A stretch of 64,000 nucleotides of DNA from Eubacteriaceae bacterium UBA6119 (GTDB lineage Bacteria > Bacillota > Clostridia > Eubacteriales > UBA1433): positions 62,001-126,000 of the forward strand of contig DIVZ01000005.1 in the NCBI GenBank assembly GCA_002423395.1. The letters are read 5' to 3'. A program made the translations under genes and the position numbers. The notes under the pieces are model-generated. The model did not search any database and had not been told where the DNA came from. It saw only the letters and a list, made by a program, of their open reading frames with translations. Of this stretch, positions 26,245 through 35,097 are shown in pieces; position 1 is the first letter of the stretch; each line of letters starts with the position of its first letter.

Positions 26245-29064
26245 ATGAACAAATATATTACAATAAGATCGGCAAATGAAAACAACCTAAAAAATATATC
26301 GCTGAAAATACCTAAAAATAAATTAGTAGTATTTACCGGACTTTCAGGCTCGGGCAAGACGTCTTTGGCGTTTGACACAATTTATGCGGAAGGTCAGAGA
26401 AGGTATATCGAAAGCCTTTCGGCTTATGCCAGACAATTTTTGGGACAAATGAATAAGCCCAATGTAGAATATATAGAAGGTCTTTCACCCGCTATATCAA
26501 TAGACCAAAAAACAACAAACCGCAACCCGCGTTCTACTGTGGGTACTGTTACGGAAATATATGATTATTTAAGACTGCTTTATGCCAGGATAGGAATAGC
26601 CCATTGTCCGCAATGCGGAAAACAGATAACCTCGCAGAGCATAGACATGATAATAAACGACATTATGGAGATTAAAGACGAAGAAGCTTTTTATATCATA
26701 TCTCCTGTTGCTACGGCTCAAAAAGGTCAGCATAAAAAAACAATTGAAGACCTTAAAAAAGGCGGTTACGCAAGAGTAATTGTCGATAAGGAAATGTATG
26801 ATATTAACGATGTGCCGGAACTTGACAAAAATATAAAACATACAATAGAAGTTGTCATTGACCGTCTTAAAATGAAAGACGGTATTAAAAGCAGAGTCGC
26901 GGACAGCGTACAGACTGCGTTAAAACTATCTGACGGTTTAGTAATATGTCAGATATTAAACGGCGGCAGGCAGACATATTCCGAAAAGTACGCATGCCCC
27001 GATTGCAATATAAGTATTGATAAACCTGAACCGAGAGTATTTTCGTTTAATTCGCCTTTCGGTGCCTGCGAAACTTGTTACGGACTTGGAGTGCTGTTTG
27101 AAGTTGATGAGGATATGATAATTAAAGACAAGTCGCTTTCTTTAGCGCAGGGCGCTGCGGACGTTGCGGGATGGAATTTTTCCAAAAAAGGCAGCATGGC
27201 TTGTTATTATCTTGAAGGGCTTGCAAGGGAATATAAATTTGATATAAACACTCCGTATGAAAAACTTGATGATGAAATAAAACACATAATAATGTACGGT
27301 ACAAACGGAAAGAAATTGAAAGTTAATTATGTGTCTCAAAATTTTGCGGGTGAATTCAACCCCGCATATGAAGGCATTATACCAGCTATAAAAAGAAGGT
27401 ATCACCAGACAGACAGTCAGGGCATGAAAAAATATTACCAGTCTTTTATGAGCTATACTCCGTGCCCCTCATGTAATGGAGACAGACTGAAGCTTAATTC
27501 AAGGTCAGTGACTGTTGGGGGCATCAATATAATTAATTTTTCAAAAATGCCGGTTTCTAAAGCGCTTGAATTTATAAACAATTTAAAATTAAGCGAAAAA
27601 GACCAAATAATCGCTGAGCAGATACTAAAGGAAATAAAAGAACGGCTGATGTTTTTAATAAACGTAGGTCTTGATTATCTTACCCTATTTCGCTCGGCAA
27701 CGACACTATCGGGCGGAGAAAGTCAGAGAATAAGACTTGCAACTCAAATAGGCTCAGGTCTGACCGGCGTTTTATATGTGCTTGACGAGCCTAGTATAGG
27801 ACTTCATCAGCGAGACAACCGCAAGCTTTTAGACACTTTAAGAAAGCTTGTTAATTTAGACAATACATTAATAGTGGTAGAACATGACGAGGAGACAATG
27901 TATGAAGCCGACTATATTGTAGATATAGGACCGGGAGCGGGTATTCACGGAGGTTATGTTGTAGCAGCGGGAGATATCGAAAAGATAAAGGCGAATAAAA
28001 ATTCTATTACCGGACAGTATTTAAGCGGTGCAAAAAAAATATACGTTCCGAAAGAAAGAGTAAAGCCCAACGGTAAAGCAATAAAAGTAGTAAATGCAAG
28101 AGCGAATAATTTAAAAGGAATTGACGTAATTTTTCCGCTTGGATTAATGGTGCTTGTAACAGGCGTATCAGGTTCGGGCAAAAGCACTCTTGTTAACGAG
28201 ATACTTTTTAAAGCTATGCAAAAATCGCTGTACAAAAGCAATGTAAAACCCGGTCTGCATGACCGTATTGAAGGATTAGAATATATTGACAAAGTAATAG
28301 AAATAGATCAGTCCCCGATAGGAAGAACTCCGAGAAGCAACCCCGCAACTTACACCGGCGTATTTGACGATATTAGGGATCTTTTTGCCCAAACTAAAGA
28401 ATCAAAAATGAGAGGGTATGCAAAAGGAAGATTTTCATTTAATGTAAAAGGCGGCAGATGCGAAAGCTGCGCCGGTGACGGAATAATAAAAATAGAGATG
28501 CATTTTTTATCGGACGTATATGTTGCCTGCGAGGTATGCAAAGGCAAAAGATATAACGAAGAAACGCTTAAAGTTAAATATAAAGGGAAAAATATTGCCG
28601 ATGTTTTGGATATGACTGTTGAAGAAGCTTTAGAGTTTTTTGACGGTATTTCTGCTATTAAAAACAAATTGCAAACACTGTTTGACGTAGGACTGGGCTA
28701 TATTAAACTGGGGCAATCATCAACTACCTTATCGGGCGGAGAAGCGCAGCGAATTAAAATTGCGTATGAACTTAGCAAGAGACCTACGGGAAGAACACTT
28801 TATCTGCTAGATGAGCCGACAACCGGTTTGCATACGGCGGATGTGGACAAACTTTTAAAAGTGCTTAACAGGCTTAAAGAAAGCGGGAATACGCTCATTG
28901 TCATTGAACATAATCTGGATGTTATAAAATGCGCGGATTATATTATCGATATGGGACCCCACGGCGGAGAACGCGGGGGGCAAATACTGACAACCGGCAC
29001 TCCTGAAGAAGTTGCGCAAATTAAAGAAAGCTATACAGGGCAGTATTTAAAAAAATACTTATAA
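26245..29064 (+). CDS. uvrA: Excinuclease ABC subunit A
   Basis: UvrA is the damage-sensing ATPase of nucleotide excision repair. The 939-aa protein has both ABC modules: Walker A GLSGSGKTSLAFD (about 31) and GVSGSGKSTLVNE (about 640), and signatures LSGGESQRIRLA and LSGGEAQRIKIA. Zinc-binding cysteines are visible (CPQCGKQ, CPDCNISI with CETCYGLG, and CESCAGDG with CEVCKGKRY). Length and architecture are normal. uvrB and uvrC are not in the window; the gene stands between two hairpins, apparently as a single transcription unit. Confidence 0.98.
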   Translation: MNKYITIRSANENNLKNISLKIPKNKLVVFTGLSGSGKTSLAFDTIYAEGQRRYIESLSAYARQFLGQMNKPNVEYIEGLSPAISIDQKTTNRNPRSTVGTVTEIYDYLRLLYARIGIAHCPQCGKQITSQSIDMIINDIMEIKDEEAFYIISPVATAQKGQHKKTIEDLKKGGYARVIVDKEMYDINDVPELDKNIKHTIEVVIDRLKMKDGIKSRVADSVQTALKLSDGLVICQILNGGRQTYSEKYACPDCNISIDKPEPRVFSFNSPFGACETCYGLGVLFEVDEDMIIKDKSLSLAQGAADVAGWNFSKKGSMACYYLEGLAREYKFDINTPYEKLDDEIKHIIMYGTNGKKLKVNYVSQNFAGEFNPAYEGIIPAIKRRYHQTDSQGMKKYYQSFMSYTPCPSCNGDRLKLNSRSVTVGGINIINFSKMPVSKALEFINNLKLSEKDQIIAEQILKEIKERLMFLINVGLDYLTLFRSATTLSGGESQRIRLATQIGSGLTGVLYVLDEPSIGLHQRDNRKLLDTLRKLVNLDNTLIVVEHDEETMYEADYIVDIGPGAGIHGGYVVAAGDIEKIKANKNSITGQYLSGAKKIYVPKERVKPNGKAIKVVNARANNLKGIDVIFPLGLMVLVTGVSGSGKSTLVNEILFKAMQKSLYKSNVKPGLHDRIEGLEYIDKVIEIDQSPIGRTPRSNPATYTGVFDDIRDLFAQTKESKMRGYAKGRFSFNVKGGRCESCAGDGIIKIEMHFLSDVYVACEVCKGKRYNEETLKVKYKGKNIADVLDMTVEEALEFFDGISAIKNKLQTLFDVGLGYIKLGQSSTTLSGGEAQRIKIAYELSKRPTGRTLYLLDEPTTGLHTADVDKLLKVLNRLKESGNTLIVIEHNLDVIKCADYIIDMGPHGGERGGQILTTGTPEEVAQIKESYTGQYLKKYL

Positions 29065-29082
29065 AATATAATTTAATTTTTT

Positions 29083-29129
29083 ATACAATAATAAAATAAA
29101 ACCTTTAATTAATGTTTTTATTATTGTAT
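29083..29129. repeat. Perfect 14-bp AT-only-rich inverted repeat between uvrA and cdaA
   Basis: The 14-mer at 29083-29096 (ATACAATAATAAAA) is exactly inverted at 29116-29129, with a 19-nt loop. No U-run follows on the plus strand, so it is not a standard terminator. It lies just upstream of the likely cdaA promoter (a TATAAT at 29138-29143) and could be an operator or a mRNA-end hairpin for uvrA. Confidence 0.75.
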
Positions 29130-29161
29130 GATATATTTATAATATTTTTTCGGTGATAATT

Positions 29162-30037
29162 ATGATGGATTTACTCAAAGTCTCAAAAGAACTTTTTTCA
29201 ATGATAAGCATACAAAATATAATTGATATTTTGATTGTAACTTATGTTGCGTATAAAATAATATATTGGATAAGCGGCACGCAAGCTGCTGAAGTTGCAA
29301 AAGGAGTTCTGCTGATACTTCTTCTTACACAACTTAGCGATTGGCTTGGACTTATTACTTTGTCATACATACTCAAAAATGTTCTTACAGCAGGATTGAT
29401 AGTGTTAGTTGTTGTTTTCCAACCGGAGCTTAGAAGGGTTTTGAGTAAGATAGGCAGGACCAAAATATCTGAAAATAAAATATTTAAGCGGATAATATCA
29501 TTTACAACCAAAGATACGGTACCGACAAAATTGATTGAAGAAGTTGTTGAAGCGTGTGTGGAAATGTCAAAACTTAAACGCGGCGCGCTTATTGTAATTG
29601 AAAGACAGTCAAATTTAGACGATATAATTTCAACCGGAGTTAAAATGGAAGCCGACGTAAGCTCTGAACTTTTAATGAATGTTTTTGTTCCGTACACACC
29701 TTTGCATGACGGAGCTGCAGTAATCAGAATACAAAATGCTAAAATAATGGCGGCAAGCTGTTTGCTGCCGCTAACACAGGCGAAAAATCTACGAAAAGAG
29801 CTTGGAACACGACACAGGGCGGCAATTGGGATGAGTGAAGTAAGCGATGCTTTAATTATCATAGTTTCTGAGGAAACAGGCATAATTTCTATTGCAGAAA
29901 GAGGAAGTCTGTCAAGATTCTTAAATGCAAGCACGCTTAAAGAGCGGCTGAATGAAGGGTTAACCGAAAAAGAGAGTGCAATAAATACTGACGGGTTCTG
30001 GAGGTCTGCAGATGAAAAAAAACAAAAAGAAGAATAA
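29162..30037 (+). CDS. cdaA: Diadenylate cyclase CdaA
   Basis: CdaA makes c-di-AMP, which controls potassium and osmolyte homeostasis and cell-wall integrity. Three N-terminal transmembrane helices (about 15-75) precede the DisA_N cyclase domain (about 95-255) with the catalytic LHDGAAVI and GTRHRAAIG motifs. A GTG at 29153 coincides with the only ribosome-binding-like sequence (CGGTG), so ATG 29162 or 29165 is the real start. The 3' end overlaps cdaR by 26 bp, the classic cdaA-cdaR arrangement; glmM is not next in line here. Confidence 0.94.
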   Translation: MMDLLKVSKELFSMISIQNIIDILIVTYVAYKIIYWISGTQAAEVAKGVLLILLLTQLSDWLGLITLSYILKNVLTAGLIVLVVVFQPELRRVLSKIGRTKISENKIFKRIISFTTKDTVPTKLIEEVVEACVEMSKLKRGALIVIERQSNLDDIISTGVKMEADVSSELLMNVFVPYTPLHDGAAVIRIQNAKIMAASCLLPLTQAKNLRKELGTRHRAAIGMSEVSDALIIIVSEETGIISIAERGSLSRFLNASTLKERLNEGLTEKESAINTDGFWRSADEKKQKEE

Positions 30038-30944
30038 ACTTCTGTTTGCAGCATTGTCTTTAGTTATTGCTATTATGCTATGGATGGTTGCCCTTAATGA
30101 GCAGAATCCGACAGTTAACAGAAGCATATCGAATATTTCGGTAAACATAGCCGCTCAAAGTACGCTTGCGGCAAAAAACTTAGTTATTCTGGAAGATAAT
30201 ATAAAAGTAAGTATAAAAATAAAAGGTGCGGTTTTTACTGTGGGCACGGTAAAAGCGTCGGACATTAAAGCGAGTATAGATGTATCGGGCATAAATACGG
30301 AAGGTGTTTATGAGCTGCCTGTAAGTATATCAGGGCTTCCAAGCGGAGCAGAATTAAACAGCGCAAATTCGATTAAAGTAACTTTAACTGTTGATAAGCT
30401 TGTCTCGGTAAATATTCCGGTCAGCATAAACACCACAGGCGCGCTTGAAGGCGGCATATCCGTGTTTTCAATAAAATCTTCTTTAGCAAGCGTAAAAGTT
30501 ACTGGCGCGGAAACAGTAATTAACACAATAAATAATGTCAGCGCTTCCGTAAATTTAAATAATATCACTGCCGATACTACGGTTACGGAGTCGTTAACGG
30601 CGTATACCCAGTCGGGAGAAGTGGTAGATAATATCAGATTCAGTAAAAATACTACTGATATAGAAATACTTACAGGATATCTAAAAAACGTTGAATTAAA
30701 AATATCTGTGCAGGGCAAGCCGGCAAGCGGGTATGCCGTGAGCGGACTTAAAGCAGAACCCAATAAAGTAAATGTTATTACAAGAAATAACAACCTCACA
30801 AGTATTTCGGTAGTTGTGGTATTGGCGGGAAAAGAAAAAACGGACATAGTAATGCTTGCGCAGTATAACATAGATGAAGATAACGTCGTGGTAGTTAATC
30901 CGCCTAAGATTAATGTTACCGTTACAATAAAATCTACAAGATAA
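30012..30944 (+). CDS. cdaR: YbbR/CdaR domain protein, regulator of CdaA
   Basis: CdaR is a membrane-anchored extracytoplasmic protein that interacts with CdaA and tunes its activity. The 310-aa protein has a short basic N-terminus (MKKNKKKNK), one transmembrane helix (about 10-28) ending in the family-typical LWMVALNEQNPTV, and three or more YbbR beta-repeats (about 35-310) of roughly 80 residues, each with a VxVxIxG-like pattern. It overlaps cdaA, so the two are translationally coupled. Confidence 0.92.
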   Translation: MKKNKKKNKLLFAALSLVIAIMLWMVALNEQNPTVNRSISNISVNIAAQSTLAAKNLVILEDNIKVSIKIKGAVFTVGTVKASDIKASIDVSGINTEGVYELPVSISGLPSGAELNSANSIKVTLTVDKLVSVNIPVSINTTGALEGGISVFSIKSSLASVKVTGAETVINTINNVSASVNLNNITADTTVTESLTAYTQSGEVVDNIRFSKNTTDIEILTGYLKNVELKISVQGKPASGYAVSGLKAEPNKVNVITRNNNLTSISVVVVLAGKEKTDIVMLAQYNIDEDNVVVVNPPKINVTVTIKSTR

Positions 30945-30961
30945 TATTGGTTAGGTATTTA

Positions 30962-32542
30962 ATGACTCATTATATTTTGAAAGATATAAAAGTAAGCATA
31001 TATGACAGACGTAATCTGACTGAAATTGCGGCCGATATGCTTAATATAGAAAAAGAGAATATAACAGAATTTAAAATACTTAAGCGTTCTTTGGATTTAA
31101 GACATAAAGACAAGGATATTTTTTATGTATATACTTTTATATTCTCGCTGAAATGCCAAAGGCCTGTATGCAATAAACTTGAAATATATATACCTGAAGA
31201 AGCAAAAGAATTTAAAAACGAACATAGAATTAATATTAAAAACAGACCGGTAATAATAGGCTTCGGACCTGCCGGCCTTTTTTGCGCGCAAACTTTTATA
31301 CAGCACGGTATTGAACCGATAATACTGGAGCGGGGAAAGCGCATAGCTCAGCGCGAGAGTGATATAAATAAATTTATTACAGACAGAAAAGTAAATAAAG
31401 AAAGCAATATTTGTTTCGGTGAGGGCGGGGCGGGAACGTTTTCCGACGGCAAACTTACGAGCCGCAGCAAGGATGCGCGTCAAAATATAGTTTTAAACAC
31501 ATTTGTAAAATACGGAGCGGACGAAAGTATTTTATATGACAATAAACCGCATTTGGGTACTGACGTAATAAAGAAAGTTATAACAAACATGACTGATGAT
31601 TTAATAAGCAAAGGCGCGGAAGTTAGGTTTAGCGCAAAAGTTGAGAATATAATATTAAAAGATAATGCCGTTTGTGCGGTAAACGGGAATGGGTTTGAAA
31701 TAAAAGCAGATACTGTAATCTTGGCGTGCGGACACAGCGCAAGAGACGTATACGAAATTCTTGATAATATCGGAGCGGCAATGCAGTCAAAACCGTTTGC
31801 CGTTGGAGTAAGGATTGAGCATAAAAGAGAAGATATAGACAGAGTAACATATAAACAGCATTATTTAAGAACGCCTCTGCCTGCGGCAGAATATATACTA
31901 AAATACCAAGACTCATCAAACAGAGGAGTATATACATTCTGCAACTGTCCGGGAGGGCTTGTAATACCGTGCATAACCGAAGAGGAAATGCTGTGCGTAA
32001 ATGGTATGAGCTATTCTAAAAGAGACGCAGAAAATTCTAACAGCGCAATAGTTGTAACGGTAGATCAAAAAGATTTCGGCTCTTCCCGCCCTCTTGCAGG
32101 GATAGAATATCAAAGACAGCTTGAACATAACGCTTATGTTTTGGGAGGCGCAAACTATTCGGCGCCTGTAATGCATTGCAAAGATTTGCTTAAAAATACA
32201 AAAGATAAAGGATTTTCTGATGTTACGCCTTCTTATTTGCCGGGAGTAAAACAAGCAGATCTGCATGACTGCATACCCCAAAATATCTTCAACTGCATAA
32301 AAAATGCTGTTGAAGATTTCGGGCGCAAGCTAAATGGCTTTGACAGCGGCAAAGCTATACTCACAGCCATAGAGACAAGAACGTCATCTCCTGTTAAAAT
32401 ACTGCGCGATGAAAACCTTCAAAGCATTAATATTAAAGGCCTGTATGCCTCGGGAGAAGGCAGCGGACATGCGGGAGGCATTGTAAGCAGCGCAATTGAC
32501 GGAATAAAAGCAGCTCAAGGCTGCATGAATATTAGCAAATAA
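30962..32542 (+). CDS. NAD(P)/FAD-dependent oxidoreductase (COG2509-like)
   Basis: A large flavoprotein of 526 aa. Residues about 1-90 form the small alpha/beta N-terminal domain typical of this family. The dinucleotide-binding motif VIIGFGPAGLFCAQT is followed by GIEPIILERG, and GEGGAGTFSDGKLTSR is a family hallmark. The C-terminal SSPVKILRD and GLYASGEGSGHAGGIVSSA close the FAD site. Substrate and physiological role are unknown. A TTG at 30947 would add five residues; the ATG at 30962 with a weak AGG is preferred. It follows cdaR closely and may be cotranscribed with it. Confidence 0.88.
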   Translation: MTHYILKDIKVSIYDRRNLTEIAADMLNIEKENITEFKILKRSLDLRHKDKDIFYVYTFIFSLKCQRPVCNKLEIYIPEEAKEFKNEHRINIKNRPVIIGFGPAGLFCAQTFIQHGIEPIILERGKRIAQRESDINKFITDRKVNKESNICFGEGGAGTFSDGKLTSRSKDARQNIVLNTFVKYGADESILYDNKPHLGTDVIKKVITNMTDDLISKGAEVRFSAKVENIILKDNAVCAVNGNGFEIKADTVILACGHSARDVYEILDNIGAAMQSKPFAVGVRIEHKREDIDRVTYKQHYLRTPLPAAEYILKYQDSSNRGVYTFCNCPGGLVIPCITEEEMLCVNGMSYSKRDAENSNSAIVVTVDQKDFGSSRPLAGIEYQRQLEHNAYVLGGANYSAPVMHCKDLLKNTKDKGFSDVTPSYLPGVKQADLHDCIPQNIFNCIKNAVEDFGRKLNGFDSGKAILTAIETRTSSPVKILRDENLQSINIKGLYASGEGSGHAGGIVSSAIDGIKAAQGCMNISK

Positions 32543-32574
32543 AAATTAACTGTTATTTTTTTACACTATCTAAA

Positions 32575-33465
32575 TCATATATTTTTCTTAAAAAATGTCT
32601 GAATGTTTTTTATTGTTTTTCCGTAAACAGATTGTGTCTGTACTTTTTGGTTCTGGCTTGCAGGGACATTTTTATTTTCTTTTGCCACATCCCCAAAAAC
32701 ACAGCTTAAATTGCTTATTGACGCGGTGCTTCCTATTTCGATAGGCACTTCAACGCATATGTTTTGAGTTATTGTAAACTGGCATGTGCCGTTTATTGTG
32801 CCGGGACACGCGCTTATACCCGCAAAAAACAAACCGTCTCCGCAGAGATATGTTTTTGTCTGGCCGACATTTACATATGGAGTAACAGTTATAGGAACGC
32901 TTACGGTTGCGTCCTGATAGCCTGTCGCAATATGATTTACAATGTATTCATCCGCTGAGTAGTCCACGGGACCGCATATTGACAGCCCTTGAGCTATCGT
33001 ATCTCTTCCGAATAAAACAACTTCCATCTGCCCTATTGGGTATGTATTTAATAAATCAAAACTAATAGACATTATGCCGTTTGTTTTATCGAGACCGAAG
33101 TCGAATTTCAGCCCTTCGCAGTCTTCTTCGGGGTCATATTCTCCGGAGTTTAACATCAGCACATTTCCGTCTTCCCCGAGAACAATTTTTTGCTTAACTC
33201 CGTCAACGGAAACAATTATATTGGCAATTTCATCAAGTGAAATTTTAGACCCTAAAGCGAACGTTATATGATCTAAATCGATGTTTATAGGATCTAAATC
33301 ACCCTTGCCGGTTATGAAATAACAAAATCTTTGCAATTCTCCGTCTTGGGGATATATTATTGACGCATCCAAGTCAAGCGCTATTGCGAAAGGCAGTATA
33401 TAATCTCCTGTAATTTCCGAATAGTCAATGCCTATGCTGCACGGCAGCTCATTTAATTCTTGCAT
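32575..33465 (-). CDS. Putative spore-surface protein, two-domain, with C-terminal ITQNICV module (unknown family)
   Basis: I do not recognise a named family. The 296-aa protein has no signal peptide or membrane segment. Residues about 1-165 form a beta-rich, acidic domain (LDHITFALGSKISLDEI, GLKFDFGLDKTNGIMSISF, YPIGQMEVVLFG). Residues about 180-255 repeat the module of the neighbouring 114-aa protein: ATVSVPITVTPYVNVGQT, then FTITQNICVEVPIEIGS. A polar tail of about 40 residues follows. The ribosome-binding site AAGGAAGGA is strong. It lies 68 nt downstream of its paralogue and is probably cotranscribed from the sigma-K-like promoter at 33911. A coat or exosporium role is inferred only. Confidence 0.7.
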   Translation of the reverse strand: MQELNELPCSIGIDYSEITGDYILPFAIALDLDASIIYPQDGELQRFCYFITGKGDLDPINIDLDHITFALGSKISLDEIANIIVSVDGVKQKIVLGEDGNVLMLNSGEYDPEEDCEGLKFDFGLDKTNGIMSISFDLLNTYPIGQMEVVLFGRDTIAQGLSICGPVDYSADEYIVNHIATGYQDATVSVPITVTPYVNVGQTKTYLCGDGLFFAGISACPGTINGTCQFTITQNICVEVPIEIGSTASISNLSCVFGDVAKENKNVPASQNQKVQTQSVYGKTIKNIQTFFKKNI

Positions 33466-33533
33466 ATAAAAATCCTTCCTTGCAAAGTCATATAAACGAA
33501 TTATGAGTGTTTATATAATATTCGCAGATAAAA

Positions 33534-33878
33534 TTAAGCATCGGCAGCGGCGCTGCAGCCTTTGCATATTTCACTTGAAGCGGTTTTGCCGATAACGCTG
33601 GGCTCGCCCGCAGATGCGCTGGCTCCAAACTCGATAGGAATTGCAACGCAGATATTTTGAGTTATTGTAAAGCTCGCACTTGTTTTCGCGGCATCCGTAA
33701 GCATTGCGATTCCGGGAGTAATGACAGCTTCTCCGTAACCGTATGTAACAGTAGCGCCAACGCTTGCGTACGGAGTAACGGTAACGGGCACGCAAACCGT
33801 TGCAGCCTGATAGCCCACAGCGGGGCTTACTTCGTTATCAGCTTGAGCTGATATTGAATTATGGATGTAATTAGCCAT
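33534..33878 (-). CDS. Putative spore-surface protein, single ITQNICV module (unknown family)
   Basis: A 114-aa protein without signal peptide or membrane helix. Its core (about 20-95) is a beta-rich module: ATVCVPVTVTPYASVGATVT, then SFTITQNICVAIPIEFGASA, clearly homologous to the C-terminal half of the 296-aa neighbour. The C-terminus has two Cys in SSEICKGCSAA that could cross-link. AGGAGATAA is a strong ribosome-binding site. A sigma-K-like promoter lies at 33911-33940. Function is not known; late-sporulation expression is inferred from that promoter. Confidence 0.72.
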   Translation of the reverse strand: MANYIHNSISAQADNEVSPAVGYQAATVCVPVTVTPYASVGATVTYGYGEAVITPGIAMLTDAAKTSASFTITQNICVAIPIEFGASASAGEPSVIGKTASSEICKGCSAAADA

Positions 33879-33910
33879 AAGTTTATCTCCTGATTTTAGT
33901 AATACTAAGT

Positions 33911-33940
33911 TATTGTATGAAGACTTTTAAATAAGGTTAC
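33911..33940 (-). promoter_or_regulatory. Sigma-K-like promoter for the two-paralogue operon
   Basis: Read on the minus strand: GTAAC, then exactly 16 nt from the AC to CATACAATA (33911-33919). The published sigma-K consensus is AC-N16/17-CATANNNTA, so both boxes and the spacing match. The -10 lies 32 nt before the ATG at 33878. The -10 also resembles sigma-E (CATACANT), but no sigma-E -35 (ATATT) is placed correctly. The same layout recurs at 46540-46569. Confidence 0.6.
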
Positions 33941-34020
33941 AGCAAATATATATATTATCCAGAAAGGACAAAATGTGTTATGATTAAAACTATAAAAAAT
34001 ACGTTATTAAGGAGTTAATT

Positions 34021-34449
34021 ATGATGTGGAGTGAGCTATACGGGGCTGAAACTGAACCGGCTGATAAAAACGTGGAATCATTTATTAACAATAAACTTTG
34101 GCTTGAGCTTAACGAATATCTGCAAAAGAGCTATGGCGTTACGCCCGTAAAATCTTACAGCAAATGCTCGGCGCAAAGAGGGTGGAACATAAAATATCAA
34201 AAGACGTCAAAATCTTTGTGCACGTTGTACCCCATGGAAGGCTATTTTATAGCGCTTGTTGTAATAGGTGCAAAAGAGCAGACGGAAGCGGAGCTTTATT
34301 TAAACACCGCGAGTGATTACGTAAAAAAATTGTATGAAAAAACGATGTTTTCCGCAGGCGGACGCTGGCTGATGATAAATGTTTCCGATGAAAAAATATT
34401 AAATGACGTAAAAAATCTTATCGCGATAAGAAAGCCTGTGAACAAATAA
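34021..34449 (+). CDS. DUF3788 domain protein
   Basis: This 142-aa protein matches the DUF3788 pattern: the RGWNIKYQKTSKSLCTLYPM block followed by GYFIALVVIGAKE and a C-terminal RWLMINVSDE. The family is small, cytosolic and uncharacterised, common in Firmicutes. AAGGAG at 34009-34014 precedes two adjacent ATG codons (34021 and 34024); either fits. It is divergent from the putative coat operon and followed on the same strand by dgkA. Confidence 0.85.
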   Translation: MMWSELYGAETEPADKNVESFINNKLWLELNEYLQKSYGVTPVKSYSKCSAQRGWNIKYQKTSKSLCTLYPMEGYFIALVVIGAKEQTEAELYLNTASDYVKKLYEKTMFSAGGRWLMINVSDEKILNDVKNLIAIRKPVNK

Positions 34450-34551
34450 GTTTAATAACACTGTTAAGATTTGTATAAATTCATAACCTATAATTTTTGC
34501 GTATATGAAGATAATATTAATGATATTATACAGAAAGCGCAGGATAAAACC

Positions 34552-34911
34552 TTGTTTATAAAATCTTTCCGGCATGCTTTGGACGGAGTATTTAAATCAA
34601 TCGGGCTTGAGCGTAATTATCATATTATGCTTGCGAGTTTTTGCTGTTTTATAATATTAGGTATTATTCTGAAAATAACTTTTTCCGCGTGGTCGGTAAT
34701 ATTTTTAAGTTACGGCGGCATATTGGCTCTTGAGATGATGAATACCGCCGTTGAAAGCGTTGTTGATTTGGTAACGAGTAAGTATCATCCGCTGGCGAAA
34801 AAGGCTAAAGACATAGCCGCAGGCGCGGTGCTTATCTGGACGGTGTTTGCAATCCTTGCGTGTATGTTTGTTTTTCTTCCGTATCTTATAGAACTTTTTA
34901 ATCAGCTTTAA
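34552..34911 (+). CDS. dgkA: Diacylglycerol/undecaprenol kinase family protein
   Basis: Gram-positive DgkA homologues phosphorylate undecaprenol or diacylglycerol at the membrane. The signature LEMMNTAVESVVDLVTSKYH followed by PLAKKAKDIAAGAVLI is intact, with three transmembrane helices. The frame is open from a TTG at 34471, but that start has no ribosome-binding site and adds 27 unrelated residues. AGGA at 34541-34544, 7 nt before the TTG at 34552, gives MFIKSFRHALDGV, which matches the usual N-terminus. This makes 119 aa, the normal family length. Confidence 0.85.
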   Translation: MFIKSFRHALDGVFKSIGLERNYHIMLASFCCFIILGIILKITFSAWSVIFLSYGGILALEMMNTAVESVVDLVTSKYHPLAKKAKDIAAGAVLIWTVFAILACMFVFLPYLIELFNQL

Positions 34912-34925
34912 CAGGCTGTTTTTTT
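34903..34925 (+). terminator. Weak terminator at the end of dgkA
   Basis: CAGC (34903-34906) and GCTG (34915-34918) bracket an 8-nt loop and are followed by seven Ts (34919-34925). The stem is short and overlaps the stop codon, so efficiency is doubtful. Confidence 0.45.
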
Positions 34926-34951
34926 ATCGGTATTTTAATTGAGCACATAAA

Positions 34952-34987
34952 ATCTCAACTGCCGTACAGTTTAGTCGCAGTTGGGAT
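34952..34987. repeat. 11-bp inverted repeat in the convergent dgkA / HD-GYP interval
   Basis: ATCTCAACTGC (34952-34962) pairs with GCAGTTGGGAT (34977-34987), with one G-U pair and a 14-nt loop. No T-run follows on either strand. It lies in a 186-bp gene-free stretch and could be a structured RNA end or a decayed element. Confidence 0.6.
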
Positions 34988-35097
34988 ATCAGCGGTGTTG
35001 TTTGGGGTTATGGGATTATTTTAAAATAATTAAATATATTGTTTAGATATTAAAATAAAAAGAGCTCATTAAAAACTATAAATTTTCAATATTCTTA

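Noticed and set aside
29242..30054. Long minus-strand open frame opposite cdaA
   Set aside because: Antisense shadow of a strongly biased coding gene; the plus-strand gene has full family motifs and this frame has no recognisable domain or start signal.
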